This document shows positions 33,718-42,385 of a DNA stretch of 64,000 nucleotides, piece by piece. Within the stretch, counting starts at the first letter, position 1. Each line of letters starts with the position of its first letter. Where the stretch lies: assembly GCA_046328335.1 (NCBI GenBank), contig JAXLWU010000001.1, positions 372,001 through 436,000 on the forward strand, written 5' to 3'. Made by a program: the position numbers and the translations under genes. Origin of the DNA: JACCXM01 sp046328335. GTDB lineage: Bacteria > Chloroflexota > Chloroflexia > Thermomicrobiales > UBA6265. The notes under the pieces were generated by a model. That model searched no databases, was not told the DNA's origin, and saw only the letters and a list, made by a program, of their open reading frames with translations.

Positions 33718-35001
33718 GTGCTGGCGCCGCGCCAGGCGTCCCGGCCGCTCGAGGCGACGGTTCCGGTACCGGGTTCGAAGAGCATCACCAACCGTGCTTT
33801 GCTCGTCGCCGCGCTTGCCGAGGGGTCGAGTGAGTTGCGGCGGGCGTTGTATTCCGACGATACCCGCTACATGGCCGAAGCGCTGAATGCGCTTGGCGTC
33901 CCGGTGGAGAGCGACGAGGCGAACGCGCGATTCCTGGTCGCGGGCGGCGGCGGCACCTTTCCGGCTTGGGAGGCCGATCTCTTTGTCGGCAACTCCGGGA
34001 CGACGATGCGCTTTCTCACCGCGGCCCTGCCGTTGGGGCACGGCCGATACCGCATCGACGGGGTGCCACGGATGCGCCAGCGCCCGATTGCGCCGCTACT
34101 GGATGCCCTGACCGATCTCGGCGCGGAGGCACGAAGCGAACTTGGCACCGGTTGCCCCCCGATCGTGGTCCTGGCCGATGGTCTCCGCGGCGGCGAGACC
34201 CGCATGGCAGGGGAACTCTCGTCGCAGTACTTCAGCGCCCTGTTGATGGCCGCGCCATATGCGCGGCAGGGCGTCGCTGTTACTGTCGCGGGCGATCTCG
34301 TTTCCAAGCCCTACCTGCCGATGACCGCCGCGGTGATGGCGGCGTTCGGGGTGCATGCAGAGATCGACACCGTCGCCTGGCGGACGCTCGGCGTCGCGCC
34401 GGGCCAGCGCTACCAGGGCCGAGTATTCACTATCGAGCCGGATGCCTCGAACGCGTCCTACTTCTTCGCCGCGGCGGCGGTCACCGGTGGCCGCGTTCGC
34501 GTCGAGGGCCTGGGACAGGATTCGACCCAGGGCGATCTCCATTTTGTCGATGCCCTGGCCGCGATGGGCGCGGCGGTCACCATCGGTGAGGACTTCACCG
34601 AGGTGCAGGGGCCGGCGGACGGCGCGTTGCGCGGCGTCGATCTCGATCTCGGTCCGATTTCGGATACGGCCCAGACGCTCGCCGCGATCGCGCCATTTGC
34701 CGCCGGCCCGACCACGATTCGCGGTGTGGCGCATGCCCGATTAAAGGAGACCGATCGGGTGGCGGCGCTGGCGACGGAATTGCGGCGGCTGGGGCAGGAG
34801 GTCACCGAGTTCCCGGATGGGCTACGGATCGAGCCGCGCCCGATCGTGCCAGCGGATATCGCCACGTATGACGACCACCGTATGGCGATGAGTTTTGCCG
34901 TCGCCGCGCTGCGGGCACCGGGAATCCGGCTGCGCGATCCTGGCTGTGTCGCCAAGACCTTCCCTGATTTCTTTGCCGTTCTCGACGCGGTAACGCCGTA
35001 G
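33718..35001 (+). CDS. aroA: 3-phosphoshikimate 1-carboxyvinyltransferase (EPSP synthase)
   Basis: This enzyme joins shikimate-3-phosphate and PEP in aromatic amino acid synthesis. All family marks are present: PGSKSITNRALLVAALAEG near the N-terminus, LFVGNSGTTMRFLTAAL, MRQRPIAPLLDAL, the LKETDR segment with catalytic Glu, and TYDDHRMAMSFAVAAL. Length is 427 residues from the GTG at 33718. An in-frame ATT at 33685, eight bases after a strong GAGGAG site, may be the true start and would add 11 residues. The next gene follows 28 bases later but is not a shikimate gene. Confidence 0.95.
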   Translation: MLAPRQASRPLEATVPVPGSKSITNRALLVAALAEGSSELRRALYSDDTRYMAEALNALGVPVESDEANARFLVAGGGGTFPAWEADLFVGNSGTTMRFLTAALPLGHGRYRIDGVPRMRQRPIAPLLDALTDLGAEARSELGTGCPPIVVLADGLRGGETRMAGELSSQYFSALLMAAPYARQGVAVTVAGDLVSKPYLPMTAAVMAAFGVHAEIDTVAWRTLGVAPGQRYQGRVFTIEPDASNASYFFAAAAVTGGRVRVEGLGQDSTQGDLHFVDALAAMGAAVTIGEDFTEVQGPADGALRGVDLDLGPISDTAQTLAAIAPFAAGPTTIRGVAHARLKETDRVAALATELRRLGQEVTEFPDGLRIEPRPIVPADIATYDDHRMAMSFAVAALRAPGIRLRDPGCVAKTFPDFFAVLDAVTP

Positions 35002-35029
35002 ACACGTCGAGGTGTCGGGAAGAAGGACG

Positions 35030-36427
35030 ATGAACCGTTTTCCCGGACCACGTGAATCGAAGGAGCGGCGCCCGGTCGTGGCCACGCCGGAAAGCGAGCC
35101 AGGAGCCACTGCGTCCAGGCGGCTCTTCGTCGTTCCGCGTGACCTGCTCCTGGCGCTGCTCGTCTTCGCTGGCGCGCTGTGGGTGAATCTTGGCGCCGTC
35201 GCCACGACGGAGTTCCATCGCGACGAAGCGCGGTGGGTCCATCGCGCCAGATTCATCGCGGAGTTGCAGCACCCGCTCAGCGACTACTGGCGCGAAAGCG
35301 AGTTGACGATCGGCCAGCCGCCGCTCGGTTCCTACTTGATGGGACTCGGCCTCCTGGCGCAGGGGCGCGATCTGGAGACGAACGGCTATTACAGTTTCTT
35401 CCACGACTATGCCTGGAACCAGCGGCACGGCAACACCCCGGATGAGGCGGATCTCGCCGCCGCGCGGAGGACGAACAGCGTCGTTGGGGCGTTGATCGCG
35501 GCGAGTGTGTTCCTGATCGCCACCGTGCTCGTGAACCCGGTCGCCGGTATCGCCGCCTCGCTGCTTTTCGTGCCGCATCCCTTATCGATCTATCTCTCCA
35601 GCCTCGCCGGCTCCGATGCGTTGGTGACGCTGACGGTTGCCTGGGCGGTGCTGCTGGCCATGGCCCTGGCGACCCGCCCGACCTGGCCGCGCGCCATCGC
35701 CCTCGGCATCATCCTGGGGCTGGGTGGTTCCGCGAAGTTGAGCCCGATGGCGGTGGCATTTCCCCTCGCGGCCGCCGGTCTGGTACTGCTCGTTCAGGCG
35801 AGGCGAACGGCGAGCCCGTCCGCGGCCCACGATCGCGACCTCGGCTGGCGCTTGCTCGTCCAGCCCGCGGTTGCCGGGGCGACGTTCGTGGCGTCGTATC
35901 CGTTCCTCTGGCCGAATCCGGTTGGCCGGACCCTGGCGTTGCTCCGCTTCCGGGCGGCGGAGATGCACAATCAGGGGGTCATTTGGGCCGAGTTGAATGT
36001 CAACGGACCGATCGACGCACTGGGCCGGATCGGTAACTGGCTGGGCGATGTCGATTCCGTTACCGGGGCCGGCATCGGGGTTCTCGCCCACGCCCTCGGC
36101 GTCGATTGGACACCACAGGGCGGCGACCTGTTGCTGGCACTCGCCGGGGCGTTGGTCCTGCTGGCGCTCGCCATCCAGCGCGGTCTGGGGAGTCGTTGGG
36201 CGCTCGCTACGCTTGTTCTGGGCAGCGAGGTCGGTCTGGTGGTTCTCGGGATGCGCGCCGACTTCGCCCGCTATCTCCTGCCAGTGCTGATGGCGAACGC
36301 CGTCTGCGGCGGTATCGCCGTCGGCGCATTGTGGCAGGCCCTATGGGTGCGGTTCGGGCGCCGGGTGAAAGAGCCGGCGCCGGCCCCTTCGGCGGCGACG
36401 CTTGCGAGCGAGCCCGCCACCACATGA
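35030..36427 (+). CDS. PMT/ArnT-like integral membrane glycosyltransferase
   Basis: This 465-residue protein has about 8-10 membrane helices. After the first helix comes FHRDEARWVHRARF, the acidic loop that holds the catalytic Asp/Glu in GT39/GT83-type dolichyl- or undecaprenyl-phosphate sugar transferases. QPPLGSYLMGLGLLAQG and the AKLSPMAVAFPLAAAG segments also fit. It would transfer a sugar from a lipid carrier to a protein or lipid on the outer face of the membrane. The ATG at 35030 has AAGG five bases upstream. It overlaps the next gene by ATGA, so the two are coupled. Confidence 0.78.
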   Translation: MNRFPGPRESKERRPVVATPESEPGATASRRLFVVPRDLLLALLVFAGALWVNLGAVATTEFHRDEARWVHRARFIAELQHPLSDYWRESELTIGQPPLGSYLMGLGLLAQGRDLETNGYYSFFHDYAWNQRHGNTPDEADLAAARRTNSVVGALIAASVFLIATVLVNPVAGIAASLLFVPHPLSIYLSSLAGSDALVTLTVAWAVLLAMALATRPTWPRAIALGIILGLGGSAKLSPMAVAFPLAAAGLVLLVQARRTASPSAAHDRDLGWRLLVQPAVAGATFVASYPFLWPNPVGRTLALLRFRAAEMHNQGVIWAELNVNGPIDALGRIGNWLGDVDSVTGAGIGVLAHALGVDWTPQGGDLLLALAGALVLLALAIQRGLGSRWALATLVLGSEVGLVVLGMRADFARYLLPVLMANAVCGGIAVGALWQALWVRFGRRVKEPAPAPSAATLASEPATT

Positions 36428-37269
36428 CCAAGGATGCGCGGAGAATCGAAGCGGCCAGTGGCGGGAGCCAGGGACTGACCCGGTTCGCCGCGCGAGGACA
36501 TCATCGCCTGAGTTACGAGATTCGCGGCGCGGCCGATGGATGGCCCGTGCTGGGTCTGCACGATCTGCTGACTCCCCACGGTGATTTGCACGCGCTCGCG
36601 GCTGACGGACTCCGGCTGATCCTGCCAGACGCGCGCGGCCACGGCGCCTCCTCGACGATTTCCGGGCGAAACTACCCGATGCGCGAACTGGCTGCCGACG
36701 ATCTCGCCATTCTGGACGCGGAAGGCGCCGAACGGTTCGCCGTCGTCGCGGTTGGGTGGAGCGCGGCCATCGCCCTGGCGCTCGCCACGATGGCTCCTGG
36801 CCGAGTTGCATCAGTCACGCTTGTCGCGCCCTACCTGCCCGCGGTGCTCGTGCAATCGACGGACCCGGAGACGCACGATCTGGGAGCGGAGCATGAGGAT
36901 CGGTTGCATGCTGCCGCCGACGCCGCCGATCGGGGCCAACGCGATCGGGCGATCGACCTCCTCTTTGGATTGCGGGTTGGTGCCAACTGGCGTGATCGGC
37001 TGTCCACCTCCCAGCAGGCGGCGGCGCGACGCGGCGCCGCCGATCTTGCGCCACTCCTCAACGGGTCTCTCGCGGCCTTCCGCGACGAAAGCGCTCTTTC
37101 GGCAATCGAGACGCCGGTGCGGATCATGTTCTCCGCGGACGCGCCGCGGGTTGTGAAACTCGTCAGCGCGCGCCTGGACGAAGTGTTGCCGCGGGCGGTA
37201 ATCAACCGCGAGGTTCCGCCGGGCGGGGAATTGGCGGCGGTTTCAGCGATGCTGCTCGATCGGGAGTAG
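36424..37269 (+). CDS. Alpha/beta-hydrolase-fold protein with degenerate active site
   Basis: This 281-residue protein shows the early strands of the alpha/beta hydrolase fold (GHHRLSYEIRGAADGWPVLG, LHDLLTPHGDL, LILPDARGHGASS). The nucleophile elbow reads VGWSAAIAL rather than G-x-S-x-G, and I see no catalytic His near the C-terminus (PPGGELAAVSAML). It may be a non-catalytic or chaperone-like relative, or use a different residue set. It is translated together with the glycosyltransferase (ATGA overlap at 36424-36427). Confidence 0.7.
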   Translation: MTKDARRIEAASGGSQGLTRFAARGHHRLSYEIRGAADGWPVLGLHDLLTPHGDLHALAADGLRLILPDARGHGASSTISGRNYPMRELAADDLAILDAEGAERFAVVAVGWSAAIALALATMAPGRVASVTLVAPYLPAVLVQSTDPETHDLGAEHEDRLHAAADAADRGQRDRAIDLLFGLRVGANWRDRLSTSQQAAARRGAADLAPLLNGSLAAFRDESALSAIETPVRIMFSADAPRVVKLVSARLDEVLPRAVINREVPPGGELAAVSAMLLDRE

Positions 37270-37324
37270 TCGATTTCGCCGCAGCGATGTGTAGGAATGG
37301 TGTCAGACGCATCTGAGTAGCAGG

Positions 37325-37408
37325 TGTCGTCCCGACGCAGGAGGGACCTCGTCGTCGTAATCGATCTCCCCGAGCAACGAAATTCCTCCCTGCGGCTCGG
37401 AATGGCAT
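37325..37408. repeat. Dispersed repeat family 2, copy 3
   Basis: TGTCGTCCCGACGCAGGAGG then GACCTCGTCGTCGTAATCG at the left and CCTCCCTGCGGCTCGGAATG at the right form an 84-base imperfect inverted repeat between the convergent alpha/beta-fold and amidase genes. It is the best preserved copy. It may help terminate both transcripts. Confidence 0.7.
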
Positions 37409-37454
37409 AACTACTCGCTTGTTCTCCTCGCTTATCGGAAGGTCCCTTCCTGAG

Positions 37455-39011
37455 TTACCCCGCGGTCAGGTCACCTCCCTGCCACGTGGGAAGGAAACGC
37501 GGGGGACGCCGCGCCGGAAAGGCCGCTTCGAACGCCGCGGCGAAGCGGATCAGGGTCGGCTCGCTCCAGGCGCGGCCGACGAAGTTGATTCCGACCGGCA
37601 ATTCTCCGGCGAACCCCGCCGGCACCGAGACGATCGGGTAGCCCGCCTGGGCGGCGGGGGAGGAAATGCTCTGGATATCCGGTTCGCCGTTGATCGCGTC
37701 TGTCGGCCAGGAAGGCCCGCCCAGGGCGACCAGGGCGTCCAACCGATAGGCATCCATGACCGCGTCAATCCCTTCCGCCTGTGAGAGGCGGCGGTTTCGC
37801 GCCAGCGTGTCCCGGTACAGGCGATCGGTCAGCGGCCCCCGCTCCTGCGCCTGGAGAAAGATCTCCTGGCCAAAGAACGGCATTTCCGCGGCGGCGTTGG
37901 CCGCGTTGAAGGCGATCACGTCGGCCAGGGTGGCGATAGTGGGATGGCCGCGGTCGGTCAGGTAGGCGTTGAGATCGGCCTTGAATTCGTAGAGCAGGAC
38001 TTCGAACTCGCCCGGCTCCTCGCCCAACGCATCGGCGGTGGGAATATCGGCGGGGTCGATGATCTCGGCCCCGAGTTGACGCATCAGATCGAGCGCCGCC
38101 TCCCCGATGCGATCGGCGTCCGGGTTGTACCCCCAATAGCGGTGGCGCGGCACGCCGATGCGGGCGCCGCGCAATCCATCGAAATCGAGAAACTGGGTGT
38201 AGGAGGTATGGAATTTGCCCGCGCTCGCCGCGGTGGCGGGATCGCGCGGATCGACACCGATGAGCGCGCCTAGCAGCGCGGTGGCATCGGCGACGGTACG
38301 GGCATGTGGACCGATGGTGTCCTGGCTGTGGGAAATCGGAATCACCCCGGCGCGGCTGGTAAGCCCAACCGTTGGCTTGATGCCGACGACACCGCACGCG
38401 GTCGAGGGGCAGACGATCGAGCCATCGGTTTCGGTGCCGAGCGCGGCGGCGCAGAGGTTGGCGGCCACCGCCGCGGCCGAGCCGGAACTGGAGCCGCACG
38501 GCGAGTGATCGAGAACGTAGGGGTTGTGGCACTGGCCGCCGCGCGCGCTCCAGCCGCTGGCCGAATTCGACGAGCGGAAATTGGCCCATTCGCTCAGGTT
38601 CGTCTTGCCGAGAATGACCGCGCCAGCGCGGCGCAAACGCGCGGCGAGCGTGGCGTCCTGCCCGGGGCGCGAGTCGAGGAGCGCCAGCGAGCCCGCGGTC
38701 GTCTGCATCGCATCGGCGGTATCGATGTTGTCCTTGAGCAGGATCGGGATGCCGTGGAGCGGTCCCCGCGTGCTTCCTGCCGCACGCTCGTCATCGAGGG
38801 TAGCGGCGATCGCGAGCGCCTCCGGATTCACCTCGATCACGCTGTTGAGACCGGGTCCGTTGCGGTCGATGGCGTCGATGCGCGCCAGATACCGCTCGCT
38901 GATCGCGGCGGAGGTCATCTCGCCCGCGGCCATCGCCTGCTGGAGCGTAACAATCGTGATCTCTTCCATTTCGGGGTACGGAAACGAGCCGCCAACACCG
39001 TCAATCGACAC
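37455..39011 (-). CDS. Amidase-signature enzyme
   Basis: This 518-residue amidase-family hydrolase has a Ser-cisSer-Lys triad: Lys in GIPILLKDNIDTADAM, the Gly/Ser-rich loop SPCGSSSGSAAAVAANL and the nucleophile Ser in LGTETDGSIVCPS. The family also includes GatA, but the AAGS/LDS segments and length match stand-alone amidases. It hydrolyses a carboxamide of unknown identity. I chose the GTG at 39011, which has AGAAGGG upstream; an in-frame ATG at 38969 (MEEITIV) is a fallback. No signal peptide is convincing. Confidence 0.9.
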   Translation of the reverse strand: MSIDGVGGSFPYPEMEEITIVTLQQAMAAGEMTSAAISERYLARIDAIDRNGPGLNSVIEVNPEALAIAATLDDERAAGSTRGPLHGIPILLKDNIDTADAMQTTAGSLALLDSRPGQDATLAARLRRAGAVILGKTNLSEWANFRSSNSASGWSARGGQCHNPYVLDHSPCGSSSGSAAAVAANLCAAALGTETDGSIVCPSTACGVVGIKPTVGLTSRAGVIPISHSQDTIGPHARTVADATALLGALIGVDPRDPATAASAGKFHTSYTQFLDFDGLRGARIGVPRHRYWGYNPDADRIGEAALDLMRQLGAEIIDPADIPTADALGEEPGEFEVLLYEFKADLNAYLTDRGHPTIATLADVIAFNAANAAAEMPFFGQEIFLQAQERGPLTDRLYRDTLARNRRLSQAEGIDAVMDAYRLDALVALGGPSWPTDAINGEPDIQSISSPAAQAGYPIVSVPAGFAGELPVGINFVGRAWSEPTLIRFAAAFEAAFPARRPPRFLPTWQGGDLTAG

Positions 39012-39162
39012 GATGGTCCCTTCTCTGTGTCGCACGTTCGGGCTGAATAGGGCGGCTATCCTAGCCGGAGAGGGTTTCGGCGGCAATGGCACCTTCGGCG
39101 AGCAACCGGGAACGATATGATGCCGCCAGAGTGAGGTGGGCGGCAACGAAGGAGAAGGTGCG

Positions 39163-40047
39163 GTGGGCACGATGCAGGGCGCGGCGTTCATCAACGGCGA
39201 GTTCATGGCGGCGGTTGACGCGCGAATCTCCATTTTCGACAGCGGGTTCGTTGGCGGGGTCTCTGTCTTCGATACGCTTGCCTGCTGGGAGGGCGGGCTC
39301 TTCAAACTGCCGCGCCACCGCGCCCGGTTCGAGCGCTCGGCGCATGCCGCGATGATTCCGCTCCGCTGCGGTGGGGAGGAACTGGAGGCGGTCATCGTCG
39401 AAACGACGCGCCGTTCTGGATTACGCAATGCCTACGTGCAGGCGATTGCCACCCGTGGCCGTCGTCCGACGCCCTCGATGCCGTCGCACGAACCGACGCT
39501 GATCGTCTATGCGATTCCCTATGTGTCCATCTGGTCCGAGGAGAAGGCCGACAGCGGCATCAGCGTCATCATTCCCGCCATCCGCCAGTGGCCGGCGGCG
39601 GTGGTCGACGCCAAGATCAAGAATTTCAACCGGATGCACACCCACCTCGCCAAACTGGAGGCCGACCGGGCCAATGCCGACGACGTGGTACTGGTGGACG
39701 ACCGCGGTCACCTCACCGAGAGCCGCGGCGCGAATGTCTTTCTGGTGCGCGGTGGCACGCTCTATTCGCCGCAGTCCGGGATCCTGGAAGGGATCACCCG
39801 CGAGACTGTCTTCGAGATCGCGGAGGAACTCGGAATCCCGGCCGACCAGCGCGATCTAACGCCGTTCGATCTCTACAACGCCGAGGAGGCGTTTCTCTGT
39901 TCGACCGCTGGCGGCATTTTCCCGATCTCGTCCGCCGACGGCCGCCGCGTCGGGGAAGGCGCGATCGGGCCACTGACGCGGGCGGTGCGCGAGCGCTACT
40001 GGCAGCGCCATCTCAGCGGCCCGGACGTCACGCCGGTGTTCGATTAG
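39163..40047 (+). CDS. PLP-dependent class IV aminotransferase (branched-chain / D-amino-acid type)
   Basis: This 294-residue fold-type IV enzyme has the N-terminal FINGEFMAAVDARISIFDSG followed by GVSVFDTLACWEG. The PLP lysine is in DAKIKNFNRMHTHLAK (Lys153), then ANADDVVLVDDRGHLTESRG, and the phosphate-binding SGILEGITRETV. This group includes branched-chain aminotransferase, D-amino acid transaminase and aminodeoxychorismate lyase; the residues seen do not decide among them. The start is the GTG at 39163 after GGAGAAGG, with an ATG three codons later as an alternative. Confidence 0.88.
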   Translation: MGTMQGAAFINGEFMAAVDARISIFDSGFVGGVSVFDTLACWEGGLFKLPRHRARFERSAHAAMIPLRCGGEELEAVIVETTRRSGLRNAYVQAIATRGRRPTPSMPSHEPTLIVYAIPYVSIWSEEKADSGISVIIPAIRQWPAAVVDAKIKNFNRMHTHLAKLEADRANADDVVLVDDRGHLTESRGANVFLVRGGTLYSPQSGILEGITRETVFEIAEELGIPADQRDLTPFDLYNAEEAFLCSTAGGIFPISSADGRRVGEGAIGPLTRAVRERYWQRHLSGPDVTPVFD

Positions 40048-40197
40048 GCAGTACCAATGAAGGAGTGCAGACCAGCCGTTTCTTGCCCGATCGCGCACCA
40101 CGAGGATTTCCGCGGCGATGAGTGCACGCCGTGGGTTCGTTGCAGCAACACGGTGGCGTAGAATCAAGTATCGGCGGCGCGTGAAAGGACCGGCGCC

Positions 40198-40878
40198 ATG
40201 TCCCCGTCTCCCCTCTGGCCAGTGAAAGACGACGAACAGGAGTGGCCGAAACTCGATTTGTTGCCACATCACTTCGTGCGCCTGATGCTGACCTGGACCA
40301 TTCCCTACTCGGACGATGCGGCAGACGAGTTTGGCGATCTCCTCGACACCGAAGATGGGTTTGTCAGCGTGATGTCATACAGCCGGCATCGCGTCAAGCA
40401 TCACCGGATCGAATCGGCGCGCCCGGCGCTCGATGAGAGCAATGACCTGATCGTCGGCGTCCAGTATGAGGTGGGCACGCCGTTTCTCAGTCAGATTCCG
40501 AAGGAATTGGAGGAACCGGCCTATCTGCTGGAGAGCCTGATGGCCTTTCCCCCGGAAGCCCCGGTCACCGTGGCCGCGCAATTCGAGTTTCCCGCCAACC
40601 AATTCGCCAGCGTCGTGCCGTTGCCACTGGAGATCCCCCCACCGGCGGACAGCCCTGCGGCCTTCGATCGCATCGTTGGCATCCACGGTGTGCGCGAGGG
40701 GACGCCAGACGACATCGGCAGTGGCCACGAGTTCACGCTCGATCGAGAACCGACGGGGCACCTGCGTCTCACGATCGATTTCAAGATTCCCGCCGGACCA
40801 GCCGACGCGGCGCCGGAACTGGCGCTGGCGACGGCGATCGAGCGCGCCGGGTTGATCGTCAGCCGCACCGGCCGATAG
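40198..40878 (+). CDS. Conserved hypothetical protein
   Basis: This 226-residue soluble protein with no recognised domain begins MSPSPLWPVKDDEQEWPKL, has HHFVRLMLTWTIPYSDDAAD and an acidic middle, then FKIPAGPADAAPELALATAI at the end. It contains neither cysteine clusters nor membrane helices. It ends seven bases before the phosphatase gene, so the two are probably one operon and may act on related substrates. Confidence 0.55.
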   Translation: MSPSPLWPVKDDEQEWPKLDLLPHHFVRLMLTWTIPYSDDAADEFGDLLDTEDGFVSVMSYSRHRVKHHRIESARPALDESNDLIVGVQYEVGTPFLSQIPKELEEPAYLLESLMAFPPEAPVTVAAQFEFPANQFASVVPLPLEIPPPADSPAAFDRIVGIHGVREGTPDDIGSGHEFTLDREPTGHLRLTIDFKIPAGPADAAPELALATAIERAGLIVSRTGR

Positions 40879-40884
40879 GCGAGA

Positions 40885-41664
40885 ATGCGCCCGATTTTCG
40901 TCATTGGCGATGTCCACGGGCAGATCGAGAAACTGCGCGCTCTGTTGCGGGGCGCGGGTCTCACCGGTCCGGATGACGCCTGGTCCGGGGGGGACAGCCA
41001 TCTCTGGTTCGTGGGCGATCTGACTGACCGGGGGGAAGATGGGATCGGCGCGATCGATTTGATCCGCCGGTTACAGCGGGAGGCGCCGGAGGCGGGCGGC
41101 GCGGTCGATTCCCTGCTTGGCAATCACGATATGTTGATCGTCGCGGTCGCTCATTTCGCCGGGCTGGACCCAACCGCGGCGGCGATCTTCCTGGCCGATT
41201 GGGAAGCGAATGGCGGGGTGACGTCCGATCTGGCGCGATTGACGGAAGACCGCATTTCCTGGTTGATGGCGCGGCCCGCGATGGCGCGCGATGACAACGC
41301 CCTGCTCGTCCACGCCGACACCACCTATTATCTGCAATGGGGCGATTCGGTGGCGGCGGTCAACCGCACCGTCAGCGACGTGCTCCACCGCGGTGATGCC
41401 CGGCGCTGGGCGAGGCTCTTTTCCCAACTCTGCGACCGGGGGGCATTCAGCGGTCCGGACGAGGATGCGAGTGTAGACGCATTTCTCGACCAGTTCGGCG
41501 GCGAGATGGTGATCTATGGCCATACGCCGATCTCGAAGATCACCGGGCAGCCGCCGGAACAGGTGAGGGAGCCGCTGATCTCGGCGCATGGACGGGCAGT
41601 GAATGTCGACGGCGGAATGTATCGGGGTGGGCCAGGCTTCGTCTATCGCGTGCCGGGAGAGTAA
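40885..41664 (+). CDS. PPP-type metallophosphoesterase
   Basis: This 259-residue calcineurin-like phosphatase of the diadenosine-tetraphosphatase/PrpE type has IGDVHGQIEKL (residues 7-17), VGDLTDRGEDG, LLGNHDMLIV, a HAD-T-like histidine in LLVHADTTYY and YGHTPISK. Together they hold the di-metal site. Likely substrates are nucleoside polyphosphates or phosphoproteins. The HEAT-repeat gene starts about 40 bases downstream. Confidence 0.88.
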   Translation: MRPIFVIGDVHGQIEKLRALLRGAGLTGPDDAWSGGDSHLWFVGDLTDRGEDGIGAIDLIRRLQREAPEAGGAVDSLLGNHDMLIVAVAHFAGLDPTAAAIFLADWEANGGVTSDLARLTEDRISWLMARPAMARDDNALLVHADTTYYLQWGDSVAAVNRTVSDVLHRGDARRWARLFSQLCDRGAFSGPDEDASVDAFLDQFGGEMVIYGHTPISKITGQPPEQVREPLISAHGRAVNVDGGMYRGGPGFVYRVPGE

Positions 41665-41704
41665 AGCCGCGACCGCCCTGCGCACCCGCCTCTCCGGCGG
41701 CGAT

Positions 41705-42190
41705 ATGCGATCACCGGGGGCCGCGGATGCGGTGGCGCATGATGTCCTGACCGAACCCGCGCTGACCCCGGTGCTCGTCGCGCTCATGCAAGACGATGCG
41801 CCGCTGCTCCGGATGCGAGCCGCTGATGCATTGGAGAAGGTGAGCCGGCAGCGGCCAGATCTGGTGGCGCCATTTGCCTCGCTTCTCGTGCGCGAGATCG
41901 GCGCACTCCCGCAGCAGGAAGTGCGCTGGCACATCGCCCTGATGTTGCCGCGGCTCGACATCCCGGCCGGACTTCGCGGGGACGCGGTGGCGCTGCTGCA
42001 GCGCTACCTCGCCGACCGCAGCCGGATCGTGGTCGCCGAGGCATTGTCCGCGTTGGCGTTCTTTGCCGCCGACGATCCTGCGCTGCACGAGTGGTTGGTC
42101 CCCGTTCTCAACGAGTACGCGGTCAACGGCGCGCCCTCGGCGCGGGTCCGCGCGCGCCGACTACTCCAGGCGATGAAGCATGCTCGCTGA
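41705..42190 (+). CDS. HEAT-repeat-like protein
   Basis: This helical protein of about 161 residues has repeated A-L pairs: LVALMQDDAPLLRMRAADAL, then EVRWHIALMLPRL and SRIVVAEALSALAFFAAD. These match HEAT-type units used as protein-binding scaffolds, or the ARM-like 'PBS lyase HEAT' repeats. The start is uncertain: an ATG at 41705 with no strong ribosome site, and the frame is open back to 41603 inside the phosphatase gene. It could be a partner of the phosphatase. Confidence 0.6.
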   Translation: MRSPGAADAVAHDVLTEPALTPVLVALMQDDAPLLRMRAADALEKVSRQRPDLVAPFASLLVREIGALPQQEVRWHIALMLPRLDIPAGLRGDAVALLQRYLADRSRIVVAEALSALAFFAADDPALHEWLVPVLNEYAVNGAPSARVRARRLLQAMKHAR

Positions 42191-42385
42191 CGCGGAGCCG
42201 CGGGGCTGGGCCGCGAGCCTGAACTCACGGTGAGCGACATAGCGATCCAGACGCCGGCGCACTGTCTACCAGCCGGTGTCGCGCGGTCAGCAAAACTCGG
42301 CCGCGAGCGGTATTGTTCTCCCACTGTTTTTGATCCGCGTGGTTTGCGCTGGACACGCCGTCTCACCCTACCTGGGAGGATCCTC

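Noticed and set aside
37474..37494. Second parS-like site (CCACGTGG)
   Set aside because: Only the central 8 bases match; the outer arms (CTG / GAA) do not, and it overlaps the 3' end of the amidase gene.
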